Assembly: GCA_964604045.1 (NCBI GenBank)
Contig: CAZRXM010000001.1
Coordinates: 1 to 59,169 of the forward strand
Origin: DRVP01 sp964604045
GTDB taxonomy: Archaea > Thermoproteota > Bathyarchaeia > Bathyarchaeales > Bathycorpusculaceae
DNA length: 59,169 nucleotides
Direction: 5' to 3'
The position numbers and the translations under genes are program-made. Below, in pieces: positions 25,151 to 33,360 of the stretch. The notes under the pieces were generated by a model, which was given only the letters and a program-made list of their open reading frames with translations, searched no databases and was not told the origin of the DNA. The number at the start of each line of letters is the position of its first letter. Position 1 is the stretch's first letter.

Positions 25151-25734
25151 ATGGAAATTCGAAGACTTCGATTTGAAGACTACCCTAAACTGGTTGAACT
25201 CTGGTCTAAAGCCGGGCTCCCCTTCAAGCCAAAGGGAAGAGACAGCCCCCAAGCCATAGCAAAACAAATGGAGGAAAACCCGGACTTTTTCATGGGCGCT
25301 TTTGAAAACGGAAGACTCATAGGGGCTATTATAACCAGCTCGGATGGGCGGAAAGGATGGATAAACAGACTGGCCGTTGATCCAGAGTATAGGCGACGAG
25401 GCGTCGCCAGAGCTTTGATCGCCGAAGCAGAAAAAGCGCTTAGGCAGAAGGGGTTGAAGGTGTTCTGTGCGCTTATCGAGGATTCAAACAAAGCTTCCAA
25501 AGAGCTTTTCAAGAANNNNNNNNNNNNNNNNNNNNNNNNNNNNNNNNNNNNNNNNNNNNNNNNNNNNNNNNNNNNNNNNNNNNNNNNNNNNNNNNNNNNN
25601 NNNNNNNNNNNNNNNTGTTCTGTGCGCTTATCGAGGATTCAAACAAAGCTTCCAAAGAGCTTTTCAAGAAATGCGGCTACGTGGAGCACCGAGACATCAT
25701 ATATTTCAGCAAAAGGGAAAGCCACGAAGTATAG
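25151..25734 (+). CDS. GNAT acetyltransferase, interrupted by a spurious assembly gap
   Basis: A GCN5-related N-acetyltransferase. The acetyl-CoA-binding motif A is clear in NRLAVDPEYRRRGVARALI. The frame runs into 100 Ns at 25516. The 55 bases before the Ns (25461-25515) are repeated exactly after them (25616-25670); removing one copy and the Ns restores one open frame of about 142 residues ending CGYVEHRDIIYFSKRESHEV and TAG at 25732-25734. The substrate is unknown. It probably shares a transcript with the aminotransferase nine bases upstream. Confidence 0.85.
25461..25670. other. Assembly gap flanked by an exact 55-base duplication
   Basis: Positions 25461-25515 and 25616-25670 are identical, separated by exactly 100 Ns. 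The repeat length equals a common final k-mer size and the reading frame closes when they are merged, so the two contigs overlap and the Ns represent no missing sequence. Confidence 0.92.
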
Positions 25735-25736
25735 CC

Positions 25737-27056
25737 TCAAGCTTCCCTCTTTTCCGGCTTAGGTTCATGTACCAAGAATAGTACTAAAGCAGTCGACGGA
25801 ACTGCTAAGGCGGCAACCAAGAGGAATGGAAGTTGCGGTGAAACCTTCTCGTATAACAGCCCGCCTAAACCACCACCAATAGCCATGGCAATATACGTGA
25901 AAAAGTTCATGGATCCGATCACCTTCCCCCGATGTTCTTGTGGAACTAGATCAGCGAAAAGCGACTGGTAGGCGGAGAACCCCAGAAGCATTGAGAAGCC
26001 AGCAATGGGCATGGCAACAAACAATGTAGAATAGTTTCCATACAAAAACAGTAGCATAGCTGGAATGATCAGAAGGTGCGATATTATCAAGGGATTTTTT
26101 CTACCCGCTTTATCTATAACTTTGCCGGCGGGAATGGCGGAGACTAGCATGCATATGAAAAGGGCGATTGTAACGTACCCCCATCTTATGCGGGCAAGCT
26201 GAAGTGCGGGGTCCTGCTGTGGTGGAAGGGTGGGAGAGGGAGGGCCTCCTATTTGGAGAATGTAGAAGGCGTAGACTAGGAAAAGGGCTTGTATCATCGT
26301 GAAGGAGGCGCGGGTTATCATTTCCGAGAAAAATAGGAAAAGCATGGAGCGGGGTACAACCATCCATACGTTTATTCCGTCCCTTAAAGCCCTGGGATAA
26401 GAACGGATGGCCTCTCTAAAGCTCACCCTCTCGACATTCTTCATGGTTTCTTTAAGCTTCAACCTGACGGATGCCGCTGCAAGGTAAAAAACTACGACGA
26501 TGGTGTAGGCTATTCGCATTCCGAGCTCTGAGCCGAAGGTTGCCACTAAGTATAGGGCGATTATAGGCGCTGGTGTTGTTGAAACGCTTGTTATAAGGTT
26601 GAGGACGGAAAAACCCATCCCTCGTTTTTCAGGCGGAAGAGAGTCCGCCATGATGGCATTTAAAGCCGGCTGGTACAGTAGGCAGAAGTTTTGAAGTATG
26701 GCTCCTATCAAAATAAAGTGCCAGCTCGGTGCAGCTGCGTAGAATATGAAGGATAGGGCAACACCAAAAGTTAGAGTCGATATAAGCCAGCGTCTTCCGT
26801 ACTTGTCCGCTAAAAAGCCCCCTGGAAACTGGACTGACGCGAGGGTTAACAGCGATACAAAGGATATGGCTCCAAGAATCGCGGGGCTTCCTCCAAGCTG
26901 TATCACATAGTCCGAATAGTATGTTCCAGGGATTTCGTGGGCGAAGTCCATCAAAATCCAGCTTATAATTAGGATTAGATAGTTTCCCTTGAAAAAAGAG
27001 AACTCTTCTTTGAGCCTATCCCTTAATGGCACTTTTCCTCCCGCTTTAAAAGTCAA
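25737..27056 (-). CDS. Major facilitator superfamily transporter
   Basis: A 12-helix MFS permease of up to 439 residues. The loop 2-3 signature is FLADKYGRRWLIS, its second-half counterpart IDKAGRKNPLIIS, and the central part has a long cytoplasmic loop. Substrate is not deducible; the pattern fits drug- or metabolite-efflux families. The longest frame starts at TTG 27056, but the GTG at 27032 is directly preceded by GGGAGG and is a better start. Its start overlaps or lies close to the end of the upstream pyruvate-kinase-C-like gene. Confidence 0.85.
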   Translation of the reverse strand: MTFKAGGKVPLRDRLKEEFSFFKGNYLILIISWILMDFAHEIPGTYYSDYVIQLGGSPAILGAISFVSLLTLASVQFPGGFLADKYGRRWLISTLTFGVALSFIFYAAAPSWHFILIGAILQNFCLLYQPALNAIMADSLPPEKRGMGFSVLNLITSVSTTPAPIIALYLVATFGSELGMRIAYTIVVVFYLAAASVRLKLKETMKNVERVSFREAIRSYPRALRDGINVWMVVPRSMLFLFFSEMITRASFTMIQALFLVYAFYILQIGGPPSPTLPPQQDPALQLARIRWGYVTIALFICMLVSAIPAGKVIDKAGRKNPLIISHLLIIPAMLLFLYGNYSTLFVAMPIAGFSMLLGFSAYQSLFADLVPQEHRGKVIGSMNFFTYIAMAIGGGLGGLLYEKVSPQLPFLLVAALAVPSTALVLFLVHEPKPEKREA

Positions 27057-27621
27057 AAGGCTTTGCTATAACTTCCCGAATCTTTAGGTCGAAGAACCTG
27101 CCGGTGTTAGCTGGCTTTATGCGGAGCGCAGTATCCGCTCCTTTGCCGGTTCCGGCGATGGCTACGACATCTCTGTCCACCGGTATTAAGCCTGCGTCGG
27201 CCGCCATCAGGGTTATTTCGACGCAGACTTTTGTCCCTTCACCCATAAGCCTCAAAGTGCTGGCGATTAGCTCCAGCGGTTCTATCGTTCCAAAATTTTT
27301 CCGTACAGCCCGCTCAACGCTGCTTAGGGCGTGGGTTCCGGTGAAAATTTTCGCCCCACTACGTTGGATTTCCTCTCTAAACTCTTCTTTCAACTCGTTT
27401 TCCCCGGGCTTTTGAAAACCGAAACAGTGAGTGACCACGACAACATTGTATCCTTCAAAGATTTTAGCGGCTTTCGCTCCTGTTTCACCCGTTGTTGAAG
27501 CGACTATTATGTCTTTTATGCCTTCCCTTTCAACGTATTCCTTAACAACTTTCAATAATGTATCCGTGTTCTGCTTTCCAGCCGTCTGGAAATAAACAAC
27601 ATTTCTCTCCGTGAAACTCAT
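27046..27621 (-). CDS. Stand-alone pyruvate kinase C-terminal-domain-like protein
   Basis: A 191-residue protein resembling only the allosteric C-terminal domain of pyruvate kinase: DIIVASTTGETGAKAAKIFEG, NVVVVTHCFGFQKPGEN, IFTGTHALSSVERAVR, then CVEITLMAADAGLIP and VVAIAGTGKGADTALRI. The catalytic barrel is absent, so it cannot be a pyruvate kinase by itself; such free domains are widespread in archaea and their role is unknown. The ATG overlaps the TGA of nob1 by ATGA, so translation is coupled. Confidence 0.85.
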   Translation of the reverse strand: MSFTERNVVYFQTAGKQNTDTLLKVVKEYVEREGIKDIIVASTTGETGAKAAKIFEGYNVVVVTHCFGFQKPGENELKEEFREEIQRSGAKIFTGTHALSSVERAVRKNFGTIEPLELIASTLRLMGEGTKVCVEITLMAADAGLIPVDRDVVAIAGTGKGADTALRIKPANTGRFFDLKIREVIAKPFDF

Positions 27622-28136
27622 TTAACGCTTCCTCCTCTTTTGTTATGTTGTTTGGCGCGTTTCCTTTTTAACTCTGTGCCGCAGACTTCGCAGGTTTTCG
27701 ACTGGTAATCTGCCGGGTATTTCCGTCGGCACGCGGGGCAGTACCTAATCCATCTTAGGAGTCTCCGTATTCCAAAGGTTGCCAGTGGAGCGAATTCTAT
27801 TCCCAAATGTTTAGCCACATTCTGTATTGAATAGTCGTCCGTTGCGATGAGGGGATTAAGCCCCAGCGTTTTTAGTTGAAGGGCTAAAGCCAAAACTTGT
27901 ATATCTGTTTCAGATAGGAAGGAAAAGTCTCCAAGAATGCTGGCAGAAGCCTTGACCTTTTCAATAAAAGCATTATCCGGTTCCTTTATTTCCAGTTTGC
28001 CACTTTCTATTGCTGTTTTGAAACGCATGCGTGCCACCTGGTTCCCCAGAAACTCCTTTTCAACCATTGGGACAGTGTATTGGTCTTCACTTATTAAGAA
28101 TGGATCGAAACCAGCCACAAAAGCTGAAGTGTCCAA
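27618..28136 (-). CDS. nob1: Nob1-type rRNA maturation endonuclease
   Basis: A 172-residue PIN-domain protein with a C-terminal zinc ribbon (CPACRRKYPADYQSKTCEVC), the Nob1 layout; Nob1 cleaves the 3' end of pre-16S rRNA. PIN acidic residues are visible in LDTSAF at the start, LSETDIQVLALA and LIATDDYSIQNVA. The only in-frame start is TTG 28136, within the conserved VVLDTSAF region, which makes the protein appear to begin one strand late; no other start exists before the upstream stop codon. It lies between NAD kinase and the pyruvate-kinase-C-like gene. Confidence 0.88.
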   Translation of the reverse strand: MDTSAFVAGFDPFLISEDQYTVPMVEKEFLGNQVARMRFKTAIESGKLEIKEPDNAFIEKVKASASILGDFSFLSETDIQVLALALQLKTLGLNPLIATDDYSIQNVAKHLGIEFAPLATFGIRRLLRWIRYCPACRRKYPADYQSKTCEVCGTELKRKRAKQHNKRGGSVK

Positions 28137-28165
28137 AACAACGACCTTTTTTCCACTGGAAACCG

Positions 28166-29014
28166 TCAGACTCTTCCTCCTGCTCCACGGAAAATGAGCC
28201 TACTCCTCAAGCGACTGTAAAAGTCTTCCCGGAACCTTATGAAACGCGTTTCGTTCTCTGAACGTGTAGCTGTCACGCATATGTTTGCGGTTTGAGTGAA
28301 CTCCCTGTAAGCGCCATCAATGACAATTAAAACCCTTTTAGGTCTAAGCACTTCAACGCTGATTATGGAATCTGCCGGAAAAACTATTGAGCGAAGCACG
28401 CTTAAAGAACATACCGGCGTCAATACAAAAGCATCAACCGACGGGTCCAGTACGGGACCTCCGGCGGAAAGCGAGTAGCCTGTTGAGCCTGTGGGGGTGG
28501 CTATGATAACTCCGTCGGCTTGGCAGTCCAAAACGTGTTCACTGTTCTTGTAGACTCTTGCGTATAGTATTCTCGCGGGTTCGTCCACTGTTATCAAAAC
28601 CTCGTTTAAGGCGTCTGGAAGTCTTTTGGATCCAAGGGTTATAGCTAGTTTTGCGCATTTTTCTATTATGAAGTCGCCTTTTAGACACTTGTCGATGGCT
28701 GTGAAAGTGTCTTCCGGCGCGACTTCCGTTAAGAAGCCTCTAACACCCATGTTTACCGCCAATATTGGGGGTTCGGGTTTTGGAAGGGCTACGCATGTTC
28801 TTAGGATCGTTCCATCTCCACCTATCGTTACTATGAAATCGGTTTGCATTTTTTCTAGGGGGAGGTAGTTCCAGTTTTTCTTCAGTTTACCCTTCAACGT
28901 TTCTTCAACGTAGACTTCCAGCCCCCTTTTTGCGAGGTACTCCGCTGTTGCCTCAGCAATTTTTAGGGCTTTCCTCTTGTCGAAGCGGGCCACTATTCCG
29001 GCGGTTTTTGGCAA
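28166..29014 (-). CDS. NAD kinase
   Basis: A 282-residue NAD kinase phosphorylating NAD to NADP. The signature motifs are VTIGGDGTILRTC and TPTGSTGYSLSAGGP; the archaeal MGVRGFLTEV follows the first. The start is TTG 29014 (MPKTAGIVARFDK). With nadE at 9837 the window encodes two late steps of NAD(P) synthesis, though the genes are not linked. It is divergent from aIF5A across a 104-base spacer. Confidence 0.94.
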   Translation of the reverse strand: MPKTAGIVARFDKRKALKIAEATAEYLAKRGLEVYVEETLKGKLKKNWNYLPLEKMQTDFIVTIGGDGTILRTCVALPKPEPPILAVNMGVRGFLTEVAPEDTFTAIDKCLKGDFIIEKCAKLAITLGSKRLPDALNEVLITVDEPARILYARVYKNSEHVLDCQADGVIIATPTGSTGYSLSAGGPVLDPSVDAFVLTPVCSLSVLRSIVFPADSIISVEVLRPKRVLIVIDGAYREFTQTANICVTATRSENETRFIRFREDFYSRLRSRLIFRGAGGRV

Positions 29015-29063
29015 TTTTCTCCTTTCCCTTTCAAGCGTTGGTAGTAAGCTTCTGCTACCTTAA

Positions 29064-29072
29064 CTTATATAT
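29064..29072 (+). promoter_or_regulatory. TATA box of aIF5A
   Basis: CTTATATAT lies 46 bases before the GTG at 29119, consistent with a leader of roughly 20-25 bases that contains GGTGATGAT ahead of the start. Confidence 0.55.
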
Positions 29073-29118
29073 GGGTGTTGTTTAAAATTGCTGTGGTAGA
29101 ATGTAAGCTGGTGATGAT

Positions 29119-29511
29119 GTGAGCAAGCCCGTTGATGTTGGGAGCCTCCGTGAGGGCGGATACATCATCGTAGATGGGGAGCCATGTCGCATAGTTGAGA
29201 TAACAAAGTCAAAACCTGGGAAACACGGTTCAGCTAAAGCGAGAATAGTTGCGATAGGAGTTTTCGATGGTGTGAAAAGAAGCATTGTAAAACCCGTTGA
29301 CGCCACAGCGGACGTGCCCATAATCGAGAAGCGCAGCGGACAAGTTTTCGCAGTGTCCCCCTCCAGCGTCCAATTAATGGACTTGGAAACTTACGAATAT
29401 TTAGACGCCCCCCTTCCAGAAGAAGAGGAGCTTAAGGCAAAACTTGCACCCGGCGTTGAAGTTGAATACTGGAAGATTCTCGGCAGAGTGAAGATTGTCA
29501 GAACCAAGTAA
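29119..29511 (+). CDS. Translation factor aIF5A (hypusine-containing)
   Basis: A 130-residue aIF5A. The hypusination loop is intact, SKPGKHGSAKARI, with the modifiable lysine at residue 35; the N-terminal SH3-like and C-terminal OB-like domains are both complete. It relieves ribosome stalling, for example at polyproline. It starts at GTG. Deoxyhypusine synthase is not in this window. Confidence 0.95.
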   Translation: MSKPVDVGSLREGGYIIVDGEPCRIVEITKSKPGKHGSAKARIVAIGVFDGVKRSIVKPVDATADVPIIEKRSGQVFAVSPSSVQLMDLETYEYLDAPLPEEEELKAKLAPGVEVEYWKILGRVKIVRTK

Positions 29512-29524
29512 GCTGGCTGCCGTT

Positions 29525-29728
29525 TTACCTCCACCATTCCCAGCCAAGTTTTTTGAAGCCAACGTAAAGAATTAAAAGGATTACGCCCCAGCTTAAGGCT
29601 ATTGCTGCCGCCTCCAGTATTACGTGGGCGTCGCTTAAGTACGTGTAAGAAGCCCAAGTGCTTAACCCGCATAAACCCACCAGAATTAGAAGGAATGTGG
29701 CGCATTGTATTGCCCTTTCAGCGGTCAA
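29525..29728 (-). CDS. Small two-helix membrane protein
   Basis: A 67-residue reading frame with two hydrophobic helices (about residues 9-27 and 39-57) separated by TYLSDAHVI, ending in aromatic WEWWR. No family recognised. The composition is convincing for a real membrane protein, and a plausible ATG is present, but with no visible homology it could be spurious. It converges with aIF5A (13-base spacer). Confidence 0.5.
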   Translation of the reverse strand: MTAERAIQCATFLLILVGLCGLSTWASYTYLSDAHVILEAAAIALSWGVILLILYVGFKKLGWEWWR

Positions 29729-29818
29729 GATTTCACCAGCCTTAAGCCTAATGTTAAGGCGTTCAATGTTTAAAGTTTTTCATAAAACCTTATTTGGTTG
29801 TTTAAACGCATTAAAACA

Positions 29819-29883
29819 TGAAGCCGATGACGCGAGAAGAGCCGTCTGAACAGTGATGACCTCTGAGGAGAGCTGAGGCTTCA
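29819..29883 (+). ncRNA. C/D box guide RNA (2'-O-methylation)
   Basis: The 65-base element has every part of an archaeal C/D sRNA in order: a perfect 7-bp terminal stem (TGAAGCC at 29819, GGCTTCA at 29877), a C-like box CCGATGA at 29824-29830, a D' box CTGA at 29846-29849, a C' box GTGATGA at 29853-29859 and a D box CTGA at 29873-29876. Guides are 15 bases before D' (CGCGAGAAGAGCCGT) and 13 before D (CCTCTGAGGAGAG). Predicted target of the second is CUCUCCUCAGAG. The C box is imperfect (5 of 7). Its 3' end overlaps the stop codon of the opposing hsp20 gene. A TATA-like ATAAAACC is about 35 bases upstream. Confidence 0.8.
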
Positions 29884-30330
29884 CTCAACGGGGATTTCAT
29901 ACTCGTGTTTTCGCGGGATACGAACTTCTAAGAGCCCCCTTTTGAACCGAACCTCCATGCGGTCCATGTAGACGGGCACAGGGACCCTTGTTCTACAGTG
30001 GAATTTTTGGAACTCGCCCCTATAATGGGTTATGCCGAAGTCGTCGAAGCTGACCTTACGCCTCATTTTAGCTGAAATTTCAATGATGTCTTTGCTAACG
30101 GGTTTAACCTGAATTGTGCTTTCCTCAGCACCGGGCAAGTCCACAGTCACTATAACTTCGTCGCTTGTCACCATTATGTCCCGGAGAGGTTCTATGGTGC
30201 AAGTCCTACAGTTCCAGCTTGGTTTCTCTAGGAGGGCTTCACTAAACCTTTCAGCCCAAGCCTCAAGGCTTTCAAAATATTCATCGATGATGTCAAAGAT
30301 GGATCGTCTTCTTTTAGGAGTCTCTTCCAT
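29881..30330 (-). CDS. Hsp20 / alpha-crystallin-family small heat shock protein
   Basis: A 149-residue protein. Residues about 50-145 form an alpha-crystallin domain (DIMVTSDEVIVTVDLPGAEE, then FHCRTRVPVP and EVRFKRGLLEVRIPRK). The N-terminus is helical and charged (RRRSIFDIIDEYFESLEAW), with an unusual CRTC motif before the domain. There is no C-terminal IxI motif of oligomerising sHsps, so it may be a dimeric or specialised member. The ATG at 30330 follows GGGGGAGG; an in-frame ATG at 30345 overlaps the stop of the PAC2-family gene. Confidence 0.82.
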   Translation of the reverse strand: MEETPKRRRSIFDIIDEYFESLEAWAERFSEALLEKPSWNCRTCTIEPLRDIMVTSDEVIVTVDLPGAEESTIQVKPVSKDIIEISAKMRRKVSFDDFGITHYRGEFQKFHCRTRVPVPVYMDRMEVRFKRGLLEVRIPRKHEYEIPVE

Positions 30331-30341
30331 AGTCCTCCCCC

Positions 30342-31088
30342 TCATGTGATGTAAAGTGGTATGTCGTATTCTTGGGTTTTCCTCATCTTGGCTAACTCTT
30401 GCTGGGTTCGTTTCATCATATCCCTTGCCTTCAGACGGATTTCCTCACCCTTCTCCAGAAGCTTTGAAACATCAACTTTTATGCCGGTAACGCTGCCCAG
30501 CTGTTCTAGGGCCTTAGCTGCCGCTTCCGGGTCGGGATATTGGAAGAAACACTGCGCCAAAAGGGTTAAGGCTGGTAATCCTAGGGTTGCACAGTATTGA
30601 AGCATAACCGCTTGGGGCCCTACCATGTAGCCCTCCCGCAGAATTTCCACACCTTTCTCCTGAACCATTTTTAGCGTTTCCATGTTGGAGGCAGCAGCGA
30701 AAACTTTCAGTTCTTCAAGGTCTTGTCTATCTGGAACGGGTATGCCGCTTATAGAAACCATCATTTTAACTCCTTTGCTTCTACCCCAATCGATCAAGGT
30801 GTGCATAACAGGGTATATGAGCTCCGCTGGCAAGGCTGTTTCAGATACAGCCAGGAGGATGTTGTGATTCCCGAAGATTCTCACAGGCGAGTGGGGTAAA
30901 CCTTCATGGAGGACTATTATTGGAGGCAGAAGGGGCGAATCCATGTAGGCAACTTCTTCTAAGCTGAGCTCTTGGATTAAATGGGATGCAGCTATTACGC
31001 CCACCAAGCCAACGTCAGGGAAACCGAAAAGCATGATGGCGCCTTTTAGAATTTCCTTCCTCTCAATAATTCTTACTCCATTCTTCAA
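30342..31088 (-). CDS. PAC2 family protein (proteasome assembly chaperone-like)
   Basis: About 248 residues with the PAC2 fold: MLFGFPDVGLVGVIAASHLI, SPLLPPIIVLHEGLPHSPVR, NILLAVSETALPAE, VSISGIPVPDR and a C-terminal coiled helix (KARDMMKRTQQELAKM). Archaeal members are related to eukaryotic proteasome assembly chaperone 2, but their role is unproven. TTG 31088 is chosen because AGGAGAGGA lies seven bases before it; the frame extends to 31154 into the helicase gene. Confidence 0.85.
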   Translation of the reverse strand: MKNGVRIIERKEILKGAIMLFGFPDVGLVGVIAASHLIQELSLEEVAYMDSPLLPPIIVLHEGLPHSPVRIFGNHNILLAVSETALPAELIYPVMHTLIDWGRSKGVKMMVSISGIPVPDRQDLEELKVFAAASNMETLKMVQEKGVEILREGYMVGPQAVMLQYCATLGLPALTLLAQCFFQYPDPEAAAKALEQLGSVTGIKVDVSKLLEKGEEIRLKARDMMKRTQQELAKMRKTQEYDIPLYIT

Positions 31089-31131
31089 ACGTAATCCTCT
31101 CCTTATTGTCTCGCTTGTAGATGTAAAAACC

Positions 31132-33255
31132 TTACGGAAGTGTTTTCCCCGCAAAATGTTCTGCCATGAACGCGCTTATTCTAGAGAGGATTTTCTCTAT
31201 TTGGAAGTGGGCTTTCATCTCTTTTTGCCAGTCCTCCGGAAGTTTTCGTTTGAATCTTCCGACTGCACGTCTATCCATTATAACTATTATTCCCTTGTCT
31301 TCTGGACTGCGTTGGAGGCGTCCAGCGGATTGAGCCAAAGTGTTTAAGCATGGAATCGTGTTGGTGTATTCCATGGCTTTTTCCCCAAACTTTTCCTTAA
31401 AGTACCTGTACAGTGCTTTTTGGAGTTCCGTCTTTTTGGGGTATGGCAATCCTACGATTACAACTGCAGACAACATGCTTTTCCCCTCCTCTGTCATATC
31501 TACACCTTCGCTTATTTTTCCGCGAGCAACACCGAAAACGACACCCTTTCCGTTTTTCTGCAAAAAATCCAACACATCCACGATCCTCGTTTTCTTTTCC
31601 TCAACAAGCACCGGAACGTCGAGTTTCAAAAGCTTAACAATGTCCTGCATAACCTCGTAAGATGGAAAGTAAACTGCGATTCTGCCTCCAATCTTCTGGA
31701 TAATCTGTTCCAAATGGGCTGCGATACGTCTCCACTGGATTTCGTTACGCTTTTCAAACTTTGTTGTAACTGCCTCGTCTACGAGGATTAGCCTATTTTC
31801 AGGCGGAAATGGGCTAGGCAGCTCTAGGCTTTGACATCGGTTTCTCTCTAAGCCTAAAACATCCACATAATAATTCATGTTCCACAAGGTTCCAGACATG
31901 AGGATGGCGGAGCGCAGCTGGTTGATGACGTTTGCAGCCAAAGAGGGGTCGAGGCATTTGATTCCAAGCTTCACACGTTTCTTCCCATCCTTGTCCACTT
32001 CAACTTTAATGTATTTGGCGTAGCTTGCACCCGCTAGGCTTACCCAGTTGGTGAGGAATTCCATACAACGGGACAGATAAGAAACTGGGCTCTTGCCCAT
32101 CTCGCTTCTTTTTTGGCGAACAACTTCACCTTTGTCTGATAGTTCTCGAATAACCTCTAAAAGTCCCTCATGTTTCATGTTCAGCTTTTCAGCTAAAGCC
32201 CCTAGGAGCGTTTCTCCCTCAACTATATGCTCCACGTCCAGTCCATAATTTCTGTAAACCTTCTTTCCAAACTCAACCATGATGACGTGTAAAGCTTCTA
32301 GTAAACCGTAATCCTCAATCTCAAAAGTTTTTGCCTCCTTCTTCGCTATACGCACAGACCTTGAAGAAAGCTCATCTGAAAATATGCCCGCCGCATAATA
32401 TGGGAGGCTATGGGCTTCATCGAAGATGCAGTTGACCTCTCTCACGCGGATGCCCGCCCTCCCCAGTATAGAGCCTCGAATAGCCTCGACAAGTATGTAG
32501 TTGTAGTTGCCCACAACTATGTCAGCGTAACGGGTTAGGCACCTCGTAACTTCGTAGGGACATAAACCTTCGTCGCGGCAAGCATCGTAAACCTCTTCTG
32601 GGAGAATGGGGCCTATGCTTTTTATCTTGTTTATGATGTTGCGGGTGTGCCAACTGGGTTTCCATTTATCATAAGTTTTTTCGTAATATTCACATGTTTT
32701 GCCGAAGATGCCCTCTTTTAAACCTCTGCAATAGTAGAGGAAGTCTCTGTACTTTACGTCCTTGAGTTTTGGGTCTTCGAAGACGTGGGGACACATTTCT
32801 TTCTTGCTCTTGAAAATTGAGGCTGTGAAGTTGACGCCACAGTTCACTTTAATGTTTTTAAGTTCTCTGGAGTAGATTTCCAGCTGGTTTTTCGTCCTAG
32901 TTAAGGCTAAAAGTCTCCCCATGGACGGATTTAGCTCTCTGGCCGCGAAATAGGCTGTTAAAACCGAGATGGATTTTCCAGTTCCGCACGGTGAACAGAG
33001 CAATCCTATTTTTCCATCCCGCATGACTTCGTAGGCAAATTTTATGGCTTTAAGTTGATAAGGGCGGAAACTAGGATAAGGAAAGAACTCCTTAACTAAA
33101 CTTTCAAAATGGCTTTCATTTTCAGAAACAACCGTACTACCACCTGTGCCCGTCCTAGTCAGTAGGGTTCCGCAGATGGAGCAGAAATGGCTCTTCAAGT
33201 ACTCGGTTTTGGAATAGGTTTTACCACACCGACGGCAGATGTAATGTTTTTCCAT
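31132..33255 (-). CDS. XPD/Rad3-type Fe-S DNA helicase with N-terminal zinc finger
   Basis: A 707-residue superfamily 2 helicase of the XPD/DinG group. Walker A CSPCGTGKS is at residues 87-95, DEAH at 279-282, and the helicase C-terminal motifs SGTLW, GKISEGVDMTEEG and QSAGRLQRSPEDKG follow. Four cysteines of the Fe-S domain are visible (C155, C176, C188, C232). Unusually, residues 1-30 form a C4 zinc finger (C7, C10, C25, C28) absent from standard archaeal XPD. It probably acts in DNA repair; it is divergent from the XPF nuclease gene, a repair partner. Confidence 0.9.
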   Translation of the reverse strand: MEKHYICRRCGKTYSKTEYLKSHFCSICGTLLTRTGTGGSTVVSENESHFESLVKEFFPYPSFRPYQLKAIKFAYEVMRDGKIGLLCSPCGTGKSISVLTAYFAARELNPSMGRLLALTRTKNQLEIYSRELKNIKVNCGVNFTASIFKSKKEMCPHVFEDPKLKDVKYRDFLYYCRGLKEGIFGKTCEYYEKTYDKWKPSWHTRNIINKIKSIGPILPEEVYDACRDEGLCPYEVTRCLTRYADIVVGNYNYILVEAIRGSILGRAGIRVREVNCIFDEAHSLPYYAAGIFSDELSSRSVRIAKKEAKTFEIEDYGLLEALHVIMVEFGKKVYRNYGLDVEHIVEGETLLGALAEKLNMKHEGLLEVIRELSDKGEVVRQKRSEMGKSPVSYLSRCMEFLTNWVSLAGASYAKYIKVEVDKDGKKRVKLGIKCLDPSLAANVINQLRSAILMSGTLWNMNYYVDVLGLERNRCQSLELPSPFPPENRLILVDEAVTTKFEKRNEIQWRRIAAHLEQIIQKIGGRIAVYFPSYEVMQDIVKLLKLDVPVLVEEKKTRIVDVLDFLQKNGKGVVFGVARGKISEGVDMTEEGKSMLSAVVIVGLPYPKKTELQKALYRYFKEKFGEKAMEYTNTIPCLNTLAQSAGRLQRSPEDKGIIVIMDRRAVGRFKRKLPEDWQKEMKAHFQIEKILSRISAFMAEHFAGKTLP

Positions 33256-33360
33256 TCCGACTTGTCCACTAAACTCTTAATGTGTTTCCGCTCTTAAAGA
33301 AGTTTGCCGCCCTAGATTTTAAGTGGAAGCTTGAAGATTTTAAGAGAGGTGAGCTGGCTT

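Noticed and set aside
24499..25152. 217-residue minus-strand reading frame inside the class III aminotransferase gene
   Set aside because: Antisense shadow of the coding frame, very rich in serine and threonine, no recognisable domain.
28150..28162. TTCCACTGGAAA, similar to the core of an origin box
   Set aside because: It lacks the G-string and lies in the short spacer next to the Nob1 start rather than in an AT-rich intergenic region.
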